A stretch of DNA of 64,000 bases, from assembly GCA_013288825.1 (NCBI GenBank), contig JABDBC010000006.1, forward strand, positions 1 to 64,000, written 5' to 3'. This document shows, in pieces, positions 1 through 7,835 of this stretch. Position numbers and translations under genes: made by a program. Each line of letters starts with the position of its first letter. The first letter of the stretch is position 1. This stretch comes from Chlamydiota bacterium. GTDB taxonomy: Bacteria; Chlamydiota; Chlamydiia; Chlamydiales; Parachlamydiaceae. The notes below the pieces were generated by a model that saw only the letters and a program-made list of their open reading frames with translations, did no database searches and was not told the origin of the DNA.

Positions 1-1278
1 TTGAGCGTTTGTCTTTATCTGGCCTAATTCTGAGATAAGATGCCCATGTTCCTCTGGATGCTCAGCTGAAATGTGATACAACACGGCAATACGCTCGCGC
101 ATCCGCATCTTCTGGTGATGGTCAAATTGGAAAGGAGCTACCGCTTCAAGTTCCCTTATCAATACATCTTGTTCTTTGTAAAGTTTTTCGATAATTTGCA
201 TGCTTTCTGTACAAAATGGCATTTTCGCAAAAGGCAAGGATGCCCACAGATATTGATTTCGGGTTGAAAGCCAGTCTGCCGAATGGATGTGGGGAAAAGA
301 TAATCCATTGTCGAATGAAACAGCTGTAGTTTCTTTTGCTGTTTTTTCATTCGCTTCTACGACTCCCCAATTGTTAATAGACTGATCCTGATTTCCTGTT
401 ATAAAACCAATGATTGCAATTTTTTCCTGTTCGGCTTGAGAGACTTCTTTCGCGGAACCTTCTTTAACACTGGCAAAATGCTCTTCGGCTGATACCATTC
501 CATGCTGATATAACTGACATGATCCCTTTTTGGTTTTATTAGGACCATAAAATCCATCATCTCTGAATTCATCTAACCGGGTTTCGGGAACAACTCCCAA
601 ACCTAAGGATTTATCAATTTTTGACGTCCAAACTTCGGCAAGGTAATCTCGATCAAGTCGCAGTGATTTCCTGCCTAAATTACACCCGAGCTTTATAAAA
701 ACGCCTTGGATTTTGCGAAGAACACGCGTGCACCTCTTCGGCGTATTGGGACCAAATGGACCCTCATCAAATGGTTTGAAAACGATTACACGTTTATTTC
801 TAATATCTTTGCCGAAATAGGCTCCGCTGGATCCCATAGGACATAGCTCTAAAGGGATTCCTAAGGCCATCGCTAGCCTCACAGAATTGACCTTCGCGAC
901 GTAATTTGTCGCATTTTTTTCTTTCGATTCTTTTTGTTTTGGAAGCTCTAATAATTCTATCAACGCAGGTTCAAGATTCTCTGAAATTGCATTGCGATCG
1001 AAAATGCGGGGTGTAAGGCGATTTAATTTATAAAAAAACAATTCCCTTAACTTCGGATCATCGGAATCAATGCGACTCACGACTTGTGATATGACAGTTC
1101 TAACGTCATTGAGATAACCCCGACAAAAAAAGTATTTGAGTCTGTCCTGCCATCGGGTAATGAGCTCTAATCTGTTATTGATTACATGAAAACGCTGACC
1201 CGGAACTCTGTTTTGCAACTTCTCTCTATTGTAATCTAAGTTCATGTTATCTGGACTTATTTCATCGACACTAGCCAT
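1..1278 (-). CDS. Type II phosphatidylinositol 4-kinase-like protein (3' end outside window)
   Basis: The frame is open for 426 codons from an ATG, with an in-frame stop a few codons upstream, and runs off the window edge, so the C-terminus is missing. A run of motifs follows the eukaryotic type II PI4-kinase fold in order: a G-loop-like GSSGAYFGKD, the lysine-bearing VIVFKPFDEGPFG, GVVPETR, a catalytic-loop-like GNQDQSINNWG, and a metal-binding-like FDNGLSFPHIH followed by WASLPFAKMPF. Type II PI4-kinases phosphorylate phosphatidylinositol at the 4 position. By analogy with pathogens that hijack PI4P, this could be a secreted effector acting on inclusion or vacuole membranes, but that is inference. 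No signal peptide is seen, which fits type III export or a cytosolic role. The ATG is preceded by a GGTGGA-like ribosome site. The kinase family call is strong; activity and substrate are unproven. Confidence 0.8.
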   Translation of the reverse strand, partial: MASVDEISPDNMNLDYNREKLQNRVPGQRFHVINNRLELITRWQDRLKYFFCRGYLNDVRTVISQVVSRIDSDDPKLRELFFYKLNRLTPRIFDRNAISENLEPALIELLELPKQKESKEKNATNYVAKVNSVRLAMALGIPLELCPMGSSGAYFGKDIRNKRVIVFKPFDEGPFGPNTPKRCTRVLRKIQGVFIKLGCNLGRKSLRLDRDYLAEVWTSKIDKSLGLGVVPETRLDEFRDDGFYGPNKTKKGSCQLYQHGMVSAEEHFASVKEGSAKEVSQAEQEKIAIIGFITGNQDQSINNWGVVEANEKTAKETTAVSFDNGLSFPHIHSADWLSTRNQYLWASLPFAKMPFCTESMQIIEKLYKEQDVLIRELEAVAPFQFDHHQKMRMRERIAVLYHISAEHPEEHGHLISELGQIKTNAQ

Positions 1279-1503
1279 TATCCACCATATTTGTTAATAG
1301 TTAAATTACATTATATCTAATTCATAATTTTACTTCAAACAAAATCTATGTACAACAAAATCTATGTAATTTAAAAATATATGTAAAATATTAATAAATT
1401 AATACAATAAATTGTTAATTAGTAATTCTAGCTAAAAGTAATATGACAGGCAGGGCTGGGCTGGGCCGCAAGCAGGAGGACGTTGCAGAAGTGCCAAATG
1501 CAG
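1279..1503. other. AT-rich intergenic stretch without a recognised gene
   Basis: About 160 very AT-rich bases lie upstream of the PI4K-like gene and probably hold its promoter, though no clear -35/-10 pair stands out. They are followed by a G-rich stretch containing TTGCAGAAGTGCCAAAT. The same 17-mer appears on the other strand near 13,395-13,411, beside another repeat element, so this is dispersed repeat material. Confidence 0.5.
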
Positions 1504-1586
1504 TAATGGACATGGACTGTAATGGACGGTAGTGGACAGTAATGGACCGTAGTGGACAATTCAGCATTGTCCATTACAGTCCATTA
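1504..1586. repeat. Short degenerate tandem repeat of a GGAC-containing unit
   Basis: A roughly 10 bp unit of the form GTAATGGAC or GTAGTGGAC is repeated imperfectly about five times. It is then followed by its reverse complement (GTCCATTACAGTCCATTA), so the array can also fold back. No gene is present. It sits directly next to the first class A palindrome. Confidence 0.7.
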
Positions 1587-1609
1587 ACCTAAATATGGCG
1601 ATTAACTTT

Positions 1610-1896
1610 GGTACCGGCCCTCCGGGACGGTATGTTTGGGTGACGCCATTCCCAGGCTTCGCTTACCCCTCCGGGGAGCTTCAGCCTGGGCTATTACATG
1701 AACAGGCCCTCCGGGCTGTTTTCAACCTCTTCTGTTAGCTGTAGCACCTCGGCATACGCAGCATAGCAAACAACAGACGTTGCCGACAGCCCGGAGGGCC
1801 TGTTTACGTAATAGCCCAGGCTGAAGCTCCCCGGAGGGGTAAGCGAAGTCTGGGTAACTGTCAACCAACATTACCGTCCCGGAGGGCCGGCACAAA
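1610..1896. repeat. Class A palindromic element, copy 1 (type I loop)
   Basis: Two arms of about 108 bp, near-perfect reverse complements of each other, surround a 66 bp loop. Each arm runs CCGGCCCTCCGGGACGG, a variable part, CCCAGGCTTCGCTTACCCC, TCCGGGGAGCTTCAGCCTGG, GCTATTACATGAACAGG, CCCTCCGGGCTGT, or the reverse complement. The loop is related in sequence to the loops of copy 2. There is no transposase and no convincing coding potential; translations on either strand are by-products of the arms. Confidence 0.85.
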
Positions 1897-1913
1897 AGCG
1901 GAAGTCTATTGAG

Positions 1914-3077
1914 TTATGAATCAAAGACCCAAACTTTGGGATTGTCAGTGGGGGATCTTTCAGCTTCTGGGATAGGTACTTCTTTCATTTTTTTCTGTAT
2001 CTCTTCTAAGGAAAGAAATCCAACAAAAATAGGAAGATTCTGGAACATCCTGCCAGGTGGTTTCTCCGACGCATTGCGATCTGTGCTTCCCCTAATGCAT
2101 GCTGGCGGAGGAAGACCTCCAGGCCGTAGATCATCATTTGTAAAGAGTTCCGTGCGTCCAGTTGTGAGCAACCTCTGAATATTGTTAGAGAAGACAATTT
2201 TTTGAAGCGAGCATCGGTCAGGAACAGTAGCATAATTAGGATATGTTTCTTCATCAGTCATACCGAATCTCTCTATAATTGCAGACCTGGCCTGCGGTGT
2301 TGTAAAGTGAACTCTTCTATCACCTGCTCCATATCCAAGAGAAATATACCAAGCACCTTTTTTTTGCTTTTTAAAGACTATAAAATCACGCCATGCAATA
2401 TCTTTATCCTTCCAATGTGCTGCTCTTTCGTGTCCAATAAATGCCTCCCTTGGAACAAATGCTGTAAATCTCATAACAATGACTTCAGCTTCTGATCGTC
2501 GCATTCTGATTCTGATTATTGGACTGCTTGGAACTCCTCTCACCATAAAACTAGAATCTTCTATTTCCTCTTCATCTGAGCAAACCCGCGTAGCGAAATG
2601 TATAGGAAAACATAAAATATTATCGAATCCTCCAAAGAAGTCTATCACGTGTTCGTCATAGCCATACTTCTTTTTAAGGTTCATACAATCGTGATGTAAA
2701 GATCTGACATTTAAAGTCTGTGCATATGTTGGAGAACTAATATCTGATGGTATACCCCAGTAAGTCATCCATCGTAAATTCGATACTAGGGTCGTTTGAC
2801 AGCTGATTATTGCATTATAAAAAATTTTGTTAACAAACATAAGGCTCATTAAATCTTCTTGACCCAGAAAAGAAACTGTGCACATTTTCATATCATCGGG
2901 TAGGCGCAATATTGGACATAAACCTCTAGACCTACTTGATGACGAACCAGTCGCTCTAAGAGACTTATGCTCCTGCTCGGTTAAAGCGGTTGACGGAGAA
3001 GAAGAACTTGTTGAGTTGCCAACAGCTGACCCTGAAACATTCCCAGCAGCCGATGTAAGGGTGGACGGGATGGACAA
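1914..3077 (-). CDS. F-box-like domain protein, putative effector
   Basis: 387 residues. After a Ser/Thr-rich, low-complexity N-terminus of about 55 residues comes an F-box-like segment at about 56-95 (LRLPDDMKMCTVSFLGQEDL, then a hydrophobic MSLMFVNKIFYNAI). F-box proteins recruit Skp1 of eukaryotic SCF ubiquitin ligases, and the family is known to be expanded in amoeba-associated Chlamydiae. The remaining 290 residues, which would be the substrate-binding part, match nothing I recognise. The only in-frame start before the Ser-rich part is TTG; the first ATG lies inside the F-box. The gene is divergent from the HAD hydrolase gene, with only 45 bp between them. Host ubiquitin targeting is inference. 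Confidence 0.65.
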   Translation of the reverse strand: MSIPSTLTSAAGNVSGSAVGNSTSSSSPSTALTEQEHKSLRATGSSSSRSRGLCPILRLPDDMKMCTVSFLGQEDLMSLMFVNKIFYNAIISCQTTLVSNLRWMTYWGIPSDISSPTYAQTLNVRSLHHDCMNLKKKYGYDEHVIDFFGGFDNILCFPIHFATRVCSDEEEIEDSSFMVRGVPSSPIIRIRMRRSEAEVIVMRFTAFVPREAFIGHERAAHWKDKDIAWRDFIVFKKQKKGAWYISLGYGAGDRRVHFTTPQARSAIIERFGMTDEETYPNYATVPDRCSLQKIVFSNNIQRLLTTGRTELFTNDDLRPGGLPPPACIRGSTDRNASEKPPGRMFQNLPIFVGFLSLEEIQKKMKEVPIPEAERSPTDNPKVWVFDS

Positions 3078-3122
3078 ATATGGTCATTGTGGACATAATA
3101 GACTACAAAGATAGGAGTCTAT

Positions 3123-3830
3123 ATGAGCTACAGTGATGCGGATTTATTGGCTACCCTTTCGACATCATACTGTAAAGAAATCCATGCCATTATTTTTGAC
3201 TGTGACGGTGTTTTAGTAGACACTGAATATTTAAAATTTCTTGGATGGCAGAAGGCTTTAGCAACGCAAAATATCGAACTGTCAATAGAAGAATATAAAA
3301 TGGTAGCCGGACATAGCTCCAAAAAAATACTTCAAATGCTTCAAACGATGAAGGGTTTACACATTCCTGAGGAGATGATTCCCTTACGACAGCAGTGTTA
3401 TCAGGAGCTCCAGAAGAAAGGTGTGCCGCCGATCAAAGAGATGGTAGCATTTGCTCAGCAGTTGTCGGAAGAAAAGAATAGCATGGGAATTAAGTTAGGC
3501 TTGGCCTCTTCGGCTGGTACAAAAGAAATTCTATTCAACTTAAAACAAGTAGGCTTAGAGAATGCTTTTGACCTAATCATTTCTGGATCAGACGATTTAG
3601 GAAGCTATCATGATCCTGAAGGAACAAACAAGCCAAAGCCCTACATTTATCTTGAGGCTGCAAAGCTTCTACAAATCAACCCTGAGCACTGTCTTGTCTA
3701 TGAAGACACTGAAGCAGGCATTGAATCTGCAACTGCCGCAGGAATGATTGGAATTGCCGTACCCAACTGGCTAACCAAACAACAAAATTTTTCCAAAGCA
3801 AGCAAAATACTCTATTCTTCACAAGAATAG
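3123..3830 (+). CDS. HAD-superfamily hydrolase, beta-phosphoglucomutase/phosphatase-like
   Basis: 235 residues with all four HAD motifs. Motif I is FDCDGVLVD, with nucleophile Asp26 and general acid Asp28. Motif II is LASSA, motif III is the lysine in NKPKPYIY, and motif IV is VYEDTEAGIESA. The helical cap between motifs I and II is of subfamily IA, as in beta-phosphoglucomutase and small sugar-phosphate or phosphoglycolate phosphatases; the substrate cannot be read from sequence. A good ribosome site (AGGAG) lies 7 bases before the ATG. It stands alone, with no operon partner that narrows its role. A cytosolic location is expected, since there is no signal peptide. Confidence 0.85.
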   Translation: MSYSDADLLATLSTSYCKEIHAIIFDCDGVLVDTEYLKFLGWQKALATQNIELSIEEYKMVAGHSSKKILQMLQTMKGLHIPEEMIPLRQQCYQELQKKGVPPIKEMVAFAQQLSEEKNSMGIKLGLASSAGTKEILFNLKQVGLENAFDLIISGSDDLGSYHDPEGTNKPKPYIYLEAAKLLQINPEHCLVYEDTEAGIESATAAGMIGIAVPNWLTKQQNFSKASKILYSSQE

Positions 3831-3954
3831 AACCGTCCAAAATTAAAGTATTTTCTTAAAACCTCTCGTGTGATATCTAAAATTTAAGAACAATGTAAAT
3901 CGGTCCCTTTCTTTGAATTTTTGCAATCAAAACACTCTCACACAGAGGAGAAAT

Positions 3955-4656
3955 ATGTTTAGTAAATCAATATCAAAAAGCAATGGCTTCCTCATAGCGC
4001 TCGCCATGGCATTGCCAACATTTGCACACGCTGACTATTACCAAAATCAGGATAGATCAAACACATATTATAACTATTCAGATCAAGAACGCATGAACCC
4101 AAATGCCAATCAAGAAAGAATGAATTCCAATTATAACCAGGACCGTATGAACAATTCTAACAATCCTGGAATGTCAGATCAAGAATTAGCAAAACAAATA
4201 CACGACAAGCTAAATTCAGGATGGTTTACAAAAGGTTTCGAACAGGTGAATTTTCAAGTTCACAACGGCAATGTCGTATTAAATGGAATTGTTAAGAATT
4301 CCGATGATAAGGATAAGTTAGAGAAAGAAATACGCAACATTGATGGAGTGAGGAGTTTGAACAGCCAAATTAGAGTTCAAGAGCTAACTTCTAAAGACAA
4401 TGAACAAAAAAAGATGTCTCAAGATAGAGCTGCTTCATCTGCAGATGATCAGTTGAATAAAAAGATCCGTGATAACATCTCAGGCGGTTGGCTTTGGGAT
4501 AGTTACAAAGAGATTTCTCTTAACACAAACAATGGTGTTGTAACTCTTGAAGGTACTGTCGACAGCCCAAGCGATCAGCAAAAATTATTGAATGAAATCC
4601 AAAAGGTTGATGGTGTTAGAATGGTTAGAAGTAATTTGAGAATAAACAACCGTTAA
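3955..4656 (+). CDS. Periplasmic protein with two BON domains (OsmY-like)
   Basis: 233 residues from the ATG that follows GAGGAG by 4 bases; an upstream in-frame ATG lacks a ribosome site and would bury the signal peptide. A signal peptide (hydrophobic LIALAMALPTFAHA) precedes a low-complexity Asn/Gln/Arg/Met linker at about 30-70 with repeats of the NQERMN type. Two BON domains follow, at about 72-143 and 160-232, each with the typical GxVxLxGxV-type core (NGNVVLNGIV and NGVVTLEGTV). BON proteins of the OsmY type bind phospholipid surfaces and help envelope stress survival. The CsbD-like gene follows after 9 bp, so the two probably form a small stress operon. Confidence 0.85.
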   Translation: MFSKSISKSNGFLIALAMALPTFAHADYYQNQDRSNTYYNYSDQERMNPNANQERMNSNYNQDRMNNSNNPGMSDQELAKQIHDKLNSGWFTKGFEQVNFQVHNGNVVLNGIVKNSDDKDKLEKEIRNIDGVRSLNSQIRVQELTSKDNEQKKMSQDRAASSADDQLNKKIRDNISGGWLWDSYKEISLNTNNGVVTLEGTVDSPSDQQKLLNEIQKVDGVRMVRSNLRINNR

Positions 4657-4665
4657 GGAGATTTT

Positions 4666-4896
4666 ATGAATAAAGACCTATTTGAAGGTAAATGGCATGA
4701 AATCAAAGGGAAAGTCAAAGAAAAGTGGGGGAAACTCACTGACGATGATATGACCCAAATTAATGGCAAACGAGAACAATTGCTCGGGAAACTTCAAACG
4801 CGCTATGGATATGCTAAGGATCGGGCAGAACAAGAAATAAATGATTTTGAAAAATCGTGCAGTAGAGAAAAAACTGGAACTCATAAAAAATATTAA
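4666..4896 (+). CDS. CsbD family stress-response protein
   Basis: 76 residues, the usual CsbD/YjbJ size. The N-terminal FEGKWHEIKGKVKEKWGKLT is the family signature. A charged middle part with GKREQLLGKLQTRYGYAKD follows. The protein is soluble, helical and very hydrophilic. CsbD proteins are induced by general stress in many bacteria, but their biochemical role is unknown. AGGAG lies 7 bases before the ATG, and the gene is probably co-transcribed with the BON-domain gene upstream. A strong intrinsic terminator follows. Confidence 0.9.
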   Translation: MNKDLFEGKWHEIKGKVKEKWGKLTDDDMTQINGKREQLLGKLQTRYGYAKDRAEQEINDFEKSCSREKTGTHKKY

Positions 4897-4903
4897 AAAC
4901 TAG

Positions 4904-4942
4904 GGCCAAACCTTTTCTAAGTTTAAAGGTTTGGCCTTTTTT
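4904..4942 (+). terminator. Rho-independent terminator after the BON-CsbD pair
   Basis: A perfect 12 bp stem (GGCCAAACCTTT with AAAGGTTTGGCC) with a 9 base loop is followed directly by six T residues. Confidence 0.9.
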
Positions 4943-4957
4943 CTGGAGGAAATTAAT

Positions 4958-5038
4958 ATGGGAAAAGTAATAATTCTTTGGCTCTTAGGAGTACCTATTT
5001 TTGTAATTATCTTGCTGAAGCTTTTTGGAATCATCTAA
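4958..5038 (+). CDS. 26-residue single-span membrane peptide
   Basis: A short reading frame starts at an ATG placed 5 bases after an excellent ribosome site (TGGAGGA). It encodes MGKVIILWLLGVPIFVIILL plus a short KLFGII tail, almost entirely one transmembrane helix. The terminator of the upstream operon lies before it and another hairpin directly follows it, so it may have its own transcript or arise by read-through. Its ribosome site and its pairing with another tiny membrane protein nearby make it likely real. I do not recognise the family. Confidence 0.6.
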   Translation: MGKVIILWLLGVPIFVIILLKLFGII

Positions 5039-5041
5039 AGA

Positions 5042-5069
5042 ATTTGCCATCATATATTGGATGGCAAAT
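5042..5069. terminator. Hairpin between convergent small genes, probable bidirectional terminator
   Basis: A perfect 10 bp stem (ATTTGCCATC with GATGGCAAAT) has an 8 base loop. It is followed by CCTTTTC on the plus side and is A-rich on the other side. It sits just after the 26-residue gene and before the 3' end of the convergent DUF3309 gene. Confidence 0.55.
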
Positions 5070-5096
5070 CCTTTTCATCTTTGTCAAAACTTGTTA

Positions 5097-5252
5097 TCAA
5101 ATTCTTCCCAAGAGCAACAAGATGATGACTATGATTAAAATGATACCTAAAGCTCCGCTGGGTCCATACCCCCATTTCGCACTATGTGGCCATCTTGGAA
5201 TTGCTCCAATAAGCAATAAGATTAAAATAATAATAAGAATTGTGCCTAGCAT
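5097..5252 (-). CDS. DUF3309 small membrane protein
   Basis: 51 residues. Two hydrophobic segments (LGTILIIILILLLIGA and LGIILIIVIILLLLG) flank the conserved IPRWPHSAKWGYGPSG centre that defines DUF3309, a family of about 50-residue inner-membrane proteins of unknown role common in environmental bacteria. AGGGGA precedes the ATG by about 5 bases. It is convergent with the 26-residue membrane peptide gene. The family call is firm; the function is unknown. Confidence 0.85.
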   Translation of the reverse strand: MLGTILIIILILLLIGAIPRWPHSAKWGYGPSGALGIILIIVIILLLLGRI

Positions 5253-5330
5253 GTCGTCCCCTTTTTTTGCTTTCAATATCGAGGAATATTACAAACCGAA
5301 ATTTAAGTATATAAATTTTTAATCTAAAAA

Positions 5331-5789
5331 CTTTGGTGCCGGCCCTCCGGGACGGTATGTTTGGGTGGCTGCATCCCCAGGCTTCGCTGACCCCTCCGGG
5401 GAGCTTCAGCCTGGGCTATTACGTGAACAGGCCCTCCGGGCTGTGTGCAACATTCTTTACTTGCTGAACCGCATTGTCATATACAGCACAGCAGATTACA
5501 GGCCGTGCAAACAGCCCGGAGGGCCTGTTCATGTAATAGCCCAGGCTGAAGCTCCCCGGAGGGGTAAGCGAAGCCTGGGCTATTACGTGAACAGGCCCTC
5601 CGCACAGTCTGCAACATCTTTTACTTGCTGAACCGCATTAGCATATACATCAGAGCAAATAACAGGCCGTGTAAACAGCCCGGAGGGCCTGTTCATGTAA
5701 TAGCCCAGGCTGAAGCTCCCCGGAGGGGTAAGCGAAGCCTGGGAATGGCGTCCCCCAAACATACCGTCCCGGAGGGCCGGCACCAAAGT
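5331..5789. repeat. Class A palindromic element, copy 2, composite of two units
   Basis: The outer ends are perfect inverted repeats beginning CTTTGGTGCCGGCCCTCC. The inside holds a full left arm, a type I loop, an inner right arm, then a short left-arm end, a second type I loop and a full right arm. It therefore looks like two elements fused, or one duplicated internally. The two loops are clearly homologous (TTTACTTGCTGAACCGCATT is common to both) and related to the loop of copy 1. No genuine coding sequence is present. Confidence 0.85.
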
Positions 5790-5815
5790 CAATGCCGTTT
5801 TTAGGTTAACACAGA

Positions 5816-6296
5816 TTAGTACGTGATTTTTGCAGCAATGGGTTTGTGGTCGCTTATATTTGTAGAGACACTATTCAAACCAATGCTTAAAACTGGAATG
5901 TTGGTAATGGAAACGGATGGCAATTGGTTCGACTTTAGAGCAATCCAATCAATGCGAGTGTTCAAGACCTGATAAGGATTGGTGCAGGTTGGTTCTAAGT
6001 AATTTTCGTAGTCAAGTTGATAGCCATTCTCTTTGAGCTAATTCTTTTGCTGAAGATCCATCTGGGGCGAAGAGTATTTTAAGAGCCATTTTCTGAATTT
6101 TCTCATTTATTGCCATTTTTTCAGGCTCTGCAATGTATCTTTCCTGCATGAGCTTTTGCATAGTGACACCACGCAGATAGTCGTAATTATCAGAGAGGGC
6201 GCCGCAATTGTAGGTGCCTATTGTGAATTCCGTTGCTGAAAGAATGGTGGAGATGAAACAATAACAAATAAAAGTAATTATAGTTTTTAAATTCAT
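5816..6296 (-). pseudogene. Decayed secreted endonuclease/exonuclease/phosphatase-family gene
   Basis: The 5' part is an open frame of 94 codons with a signal peptide (ITFICYCFISTILSATEF) and the family start TIGTYNCGALSDNYDYLRG. It is closed by a stop near 6,012. The 3' part continues in another frame without a start and carries the C-terminal family motifs NTRIDWIAL and SDHKPIAAKI before a stop. The usual middle, including the expected catalytic Glu and Asp/His motifs (about 150 residues), is absent. An internal deletion plus frameshift therefore inactivated the gene. The family hydrolyses phosphodiesters in nucleic acids, sphingomyelin or phosphoinositides. A class A repeat lies 27 bp from the 3' end. 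Confidence 0.75.
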
Positions 6297-6484
6297 ATGA
6301 ACCTCATGTAAATTACGATTAACGATAATAAATTACAATTAAATAAAATGTCAATAAATAGATTGTTAGTAAAAAAGGGCGCAAGAGGTAATACGTTTGC
6401 GGAAAAGACAAGATACGTAAGAAGTTGTTGAGATCTAGTAATCTTGCCTTTACATTCAGGAATAGTTATGTTGAATGTCCCAGT

Positions 6485-6653
6485 TTTGTGCCGGCCCTCC
6501 GGGACGGCATGTGTAGGTTGGCGGTTACCCAGGCTTCGCTAACCCCTCCGGGGAGCTTCAGCCTGGGCTATTACGTAAACAGCCCTCCGGGCATACGAAA
6601 AAGTGATTTTCAAATAAAAGCTCCTGCATACAGCCCGGAGGGCCGGCACAAAC
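6485..6653. repeat. Class A palindromic element, copy 3 (truncated right arm, type II loop)
   Basis: The left arm is complete, but the right arm keeps only its two ends joined together (CAGCCCGGAGGGCCGGCACA). The join falls at the shared CCCGGAGGGCC sequence, so a deletion between the two short repeats within the arm is the simplest explanation. The loop resembles those of copies 4 and 5. It lies upstream of the Bat operon, about 60 bp before batA; no other gene is seen between 6,297 and 6,714. Confidence 0.8.
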
Positions 6654-6714
6654 CCATTTTCAATTTGTTCACACAGGGTGCTCAACAAACACTTATTACA
6701 CTGAGCTACGCACA

Positions 6715-7833
6715 ATGGAGATAAATTTTATAACCCTCATTTTAGCGCTCCTAGCTATCTTTGGAATGTATCAATGGATGCAAAAGCGCAAAAATAAAAG
6801 CACGCTCACTCCTGCTCTTTTCTTTTCCGACCTTTCTCTGCTCCATTCTACACAAAACACTTGGAAGCTTAAATTACATCAACTTCCCTTCTGGTTATAT
6901 GTCGGCACGCTCATTCTCTTTCTTGCGGCATTTACCGATCCCCATTTTTACATTCCTAAACCCGTTGACATCACCAACGAACCTCGAGAAGGAATAGCAA
7001 TCTATCTTGTGTTGGATCAGTCGGGGTCTATGAATTCAAAAATCACCGCTCTGACCGGTGAGAAACAGCTGATTACCGTGCCAAAGATGGATTGGATGAA
7101 GCAGGTCACCGAACAATTTATCAAAGGAAATCCCAAAATTGGATTGGAAGGGCGAAAAAATGATCTCATAGGCCTTGTCTCGTTTGCCAGGGTGGCAAAA
7201 GTGCTTGTTCCGCTGACATTAGACCACTCTGCCATCCTAAAAAATTTAAAGCAGATTCATGTTGTGAAAGATGAAAACCAAGACGGAACCGCAATTGGAT
7301 ATGCCCTGTACAAGACTGCAACGATCATTACTGCCACGAGACATTATTCTGAGGATCTATCCAAATCAAACCTGCCTTCATACGACATTAAAAGCGCGGT
7401 TATTATATTAGTCACCGATGGATTTCATTCCCCGCATCCGGACGACGCGAACAATCCACTACGCAGCATGGACCTCATTCAAGCGGCAAAGTTTGTAAAC
7501 GAAAAAAACGTTCATGTCTATATCGTCAACATTGAACCAGCTTTGGCTTCCGCAGAATTTGCTCCAGAGCGTCATCAAATGCAAGAAGTGGCAGAACTTA
7601 CTGGAGGGAAGTACTTTTTAATTAGTGATACAACCGGTTTGTCAGAAGTTTATGCTGAAATTGACAAATTGGAAAAAAGCCTTCTTCCACAAATCAATCA
7701 GCCCTTATCCAAAGACGAGCAACCTCAGAAATATCGACGCATTTCACTTTACCCTTACATCATCGCCTTGGGCATGGCATTGTTGTGTTGTGCCGTTCTA
7801 ACAGAGTCTCTGTGGATAAGGAGGATTCCTTAA
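6715..7833 (+). CDS. batA: BatA-like von Willebrand factor A domain membrane protein
   Basis: 372 residues. An N-terminal helix (about 3-20) and a second membrane span (about 58-75) are followed by a VWA domain at about 94-325. The metal-ion-dependent adhesion site is complete (DQSGSMN, Asp101/Ser103/Ser105, with a later VTDG). A last span lies at about 342-362. This is the layout of Bacteroides BatA: membrane-anchored, with the VWA domain on the periplasmic side. Bat proteins were linked to oxygen tolerance, but their biochemical role is unsettled. It is the first gene of a five-gene set and ends 2 bp before batB starts. No strong ribosome site is visible before its ATG. Confidence 0.8.
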   Translation: MEINFITLILALLAIFGMYQWMQKRKNKSTLTPALFFSDLSLLHSTQNTWKLKLHQLPFWLYVGTLILFLAAFTDPHFYIPKPVDITNEPREGIAIYLVLDQSGSMNSKITALTGEKQLITVPKMDWMKQVTEQFIKGNPKIGLEGRKNDLIGLVSFARVAKVLVPLTLDHSAILKNLKQIHVVKDENQDGTAIGYALYKTATIITATRHYSEDLSKSNLPSYDIKSAVIILVTDGFHSPHPDDANNPLRSMDLIQAAKFVNEKNVHVYIVNIEPALASAEFAPERHQMQEVAELTGGKYFLISDTTGLSEVYAEIDKLEKSLLPQINQPLSKDEQPQKYRRISLYPYIIALGMALLCCAVLTESLWIRRIP

Positions 7834-7835
7834 CT

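Noticed and set aside
5365-5792. Open frames reading through class A elements, giving peptides such as SLTPPGSFSLGYYVN on many copies
   Set aside because: They are translations of the palindromic arms, appear on both strands in every copy, lack ribosome sites, and change with arm length.
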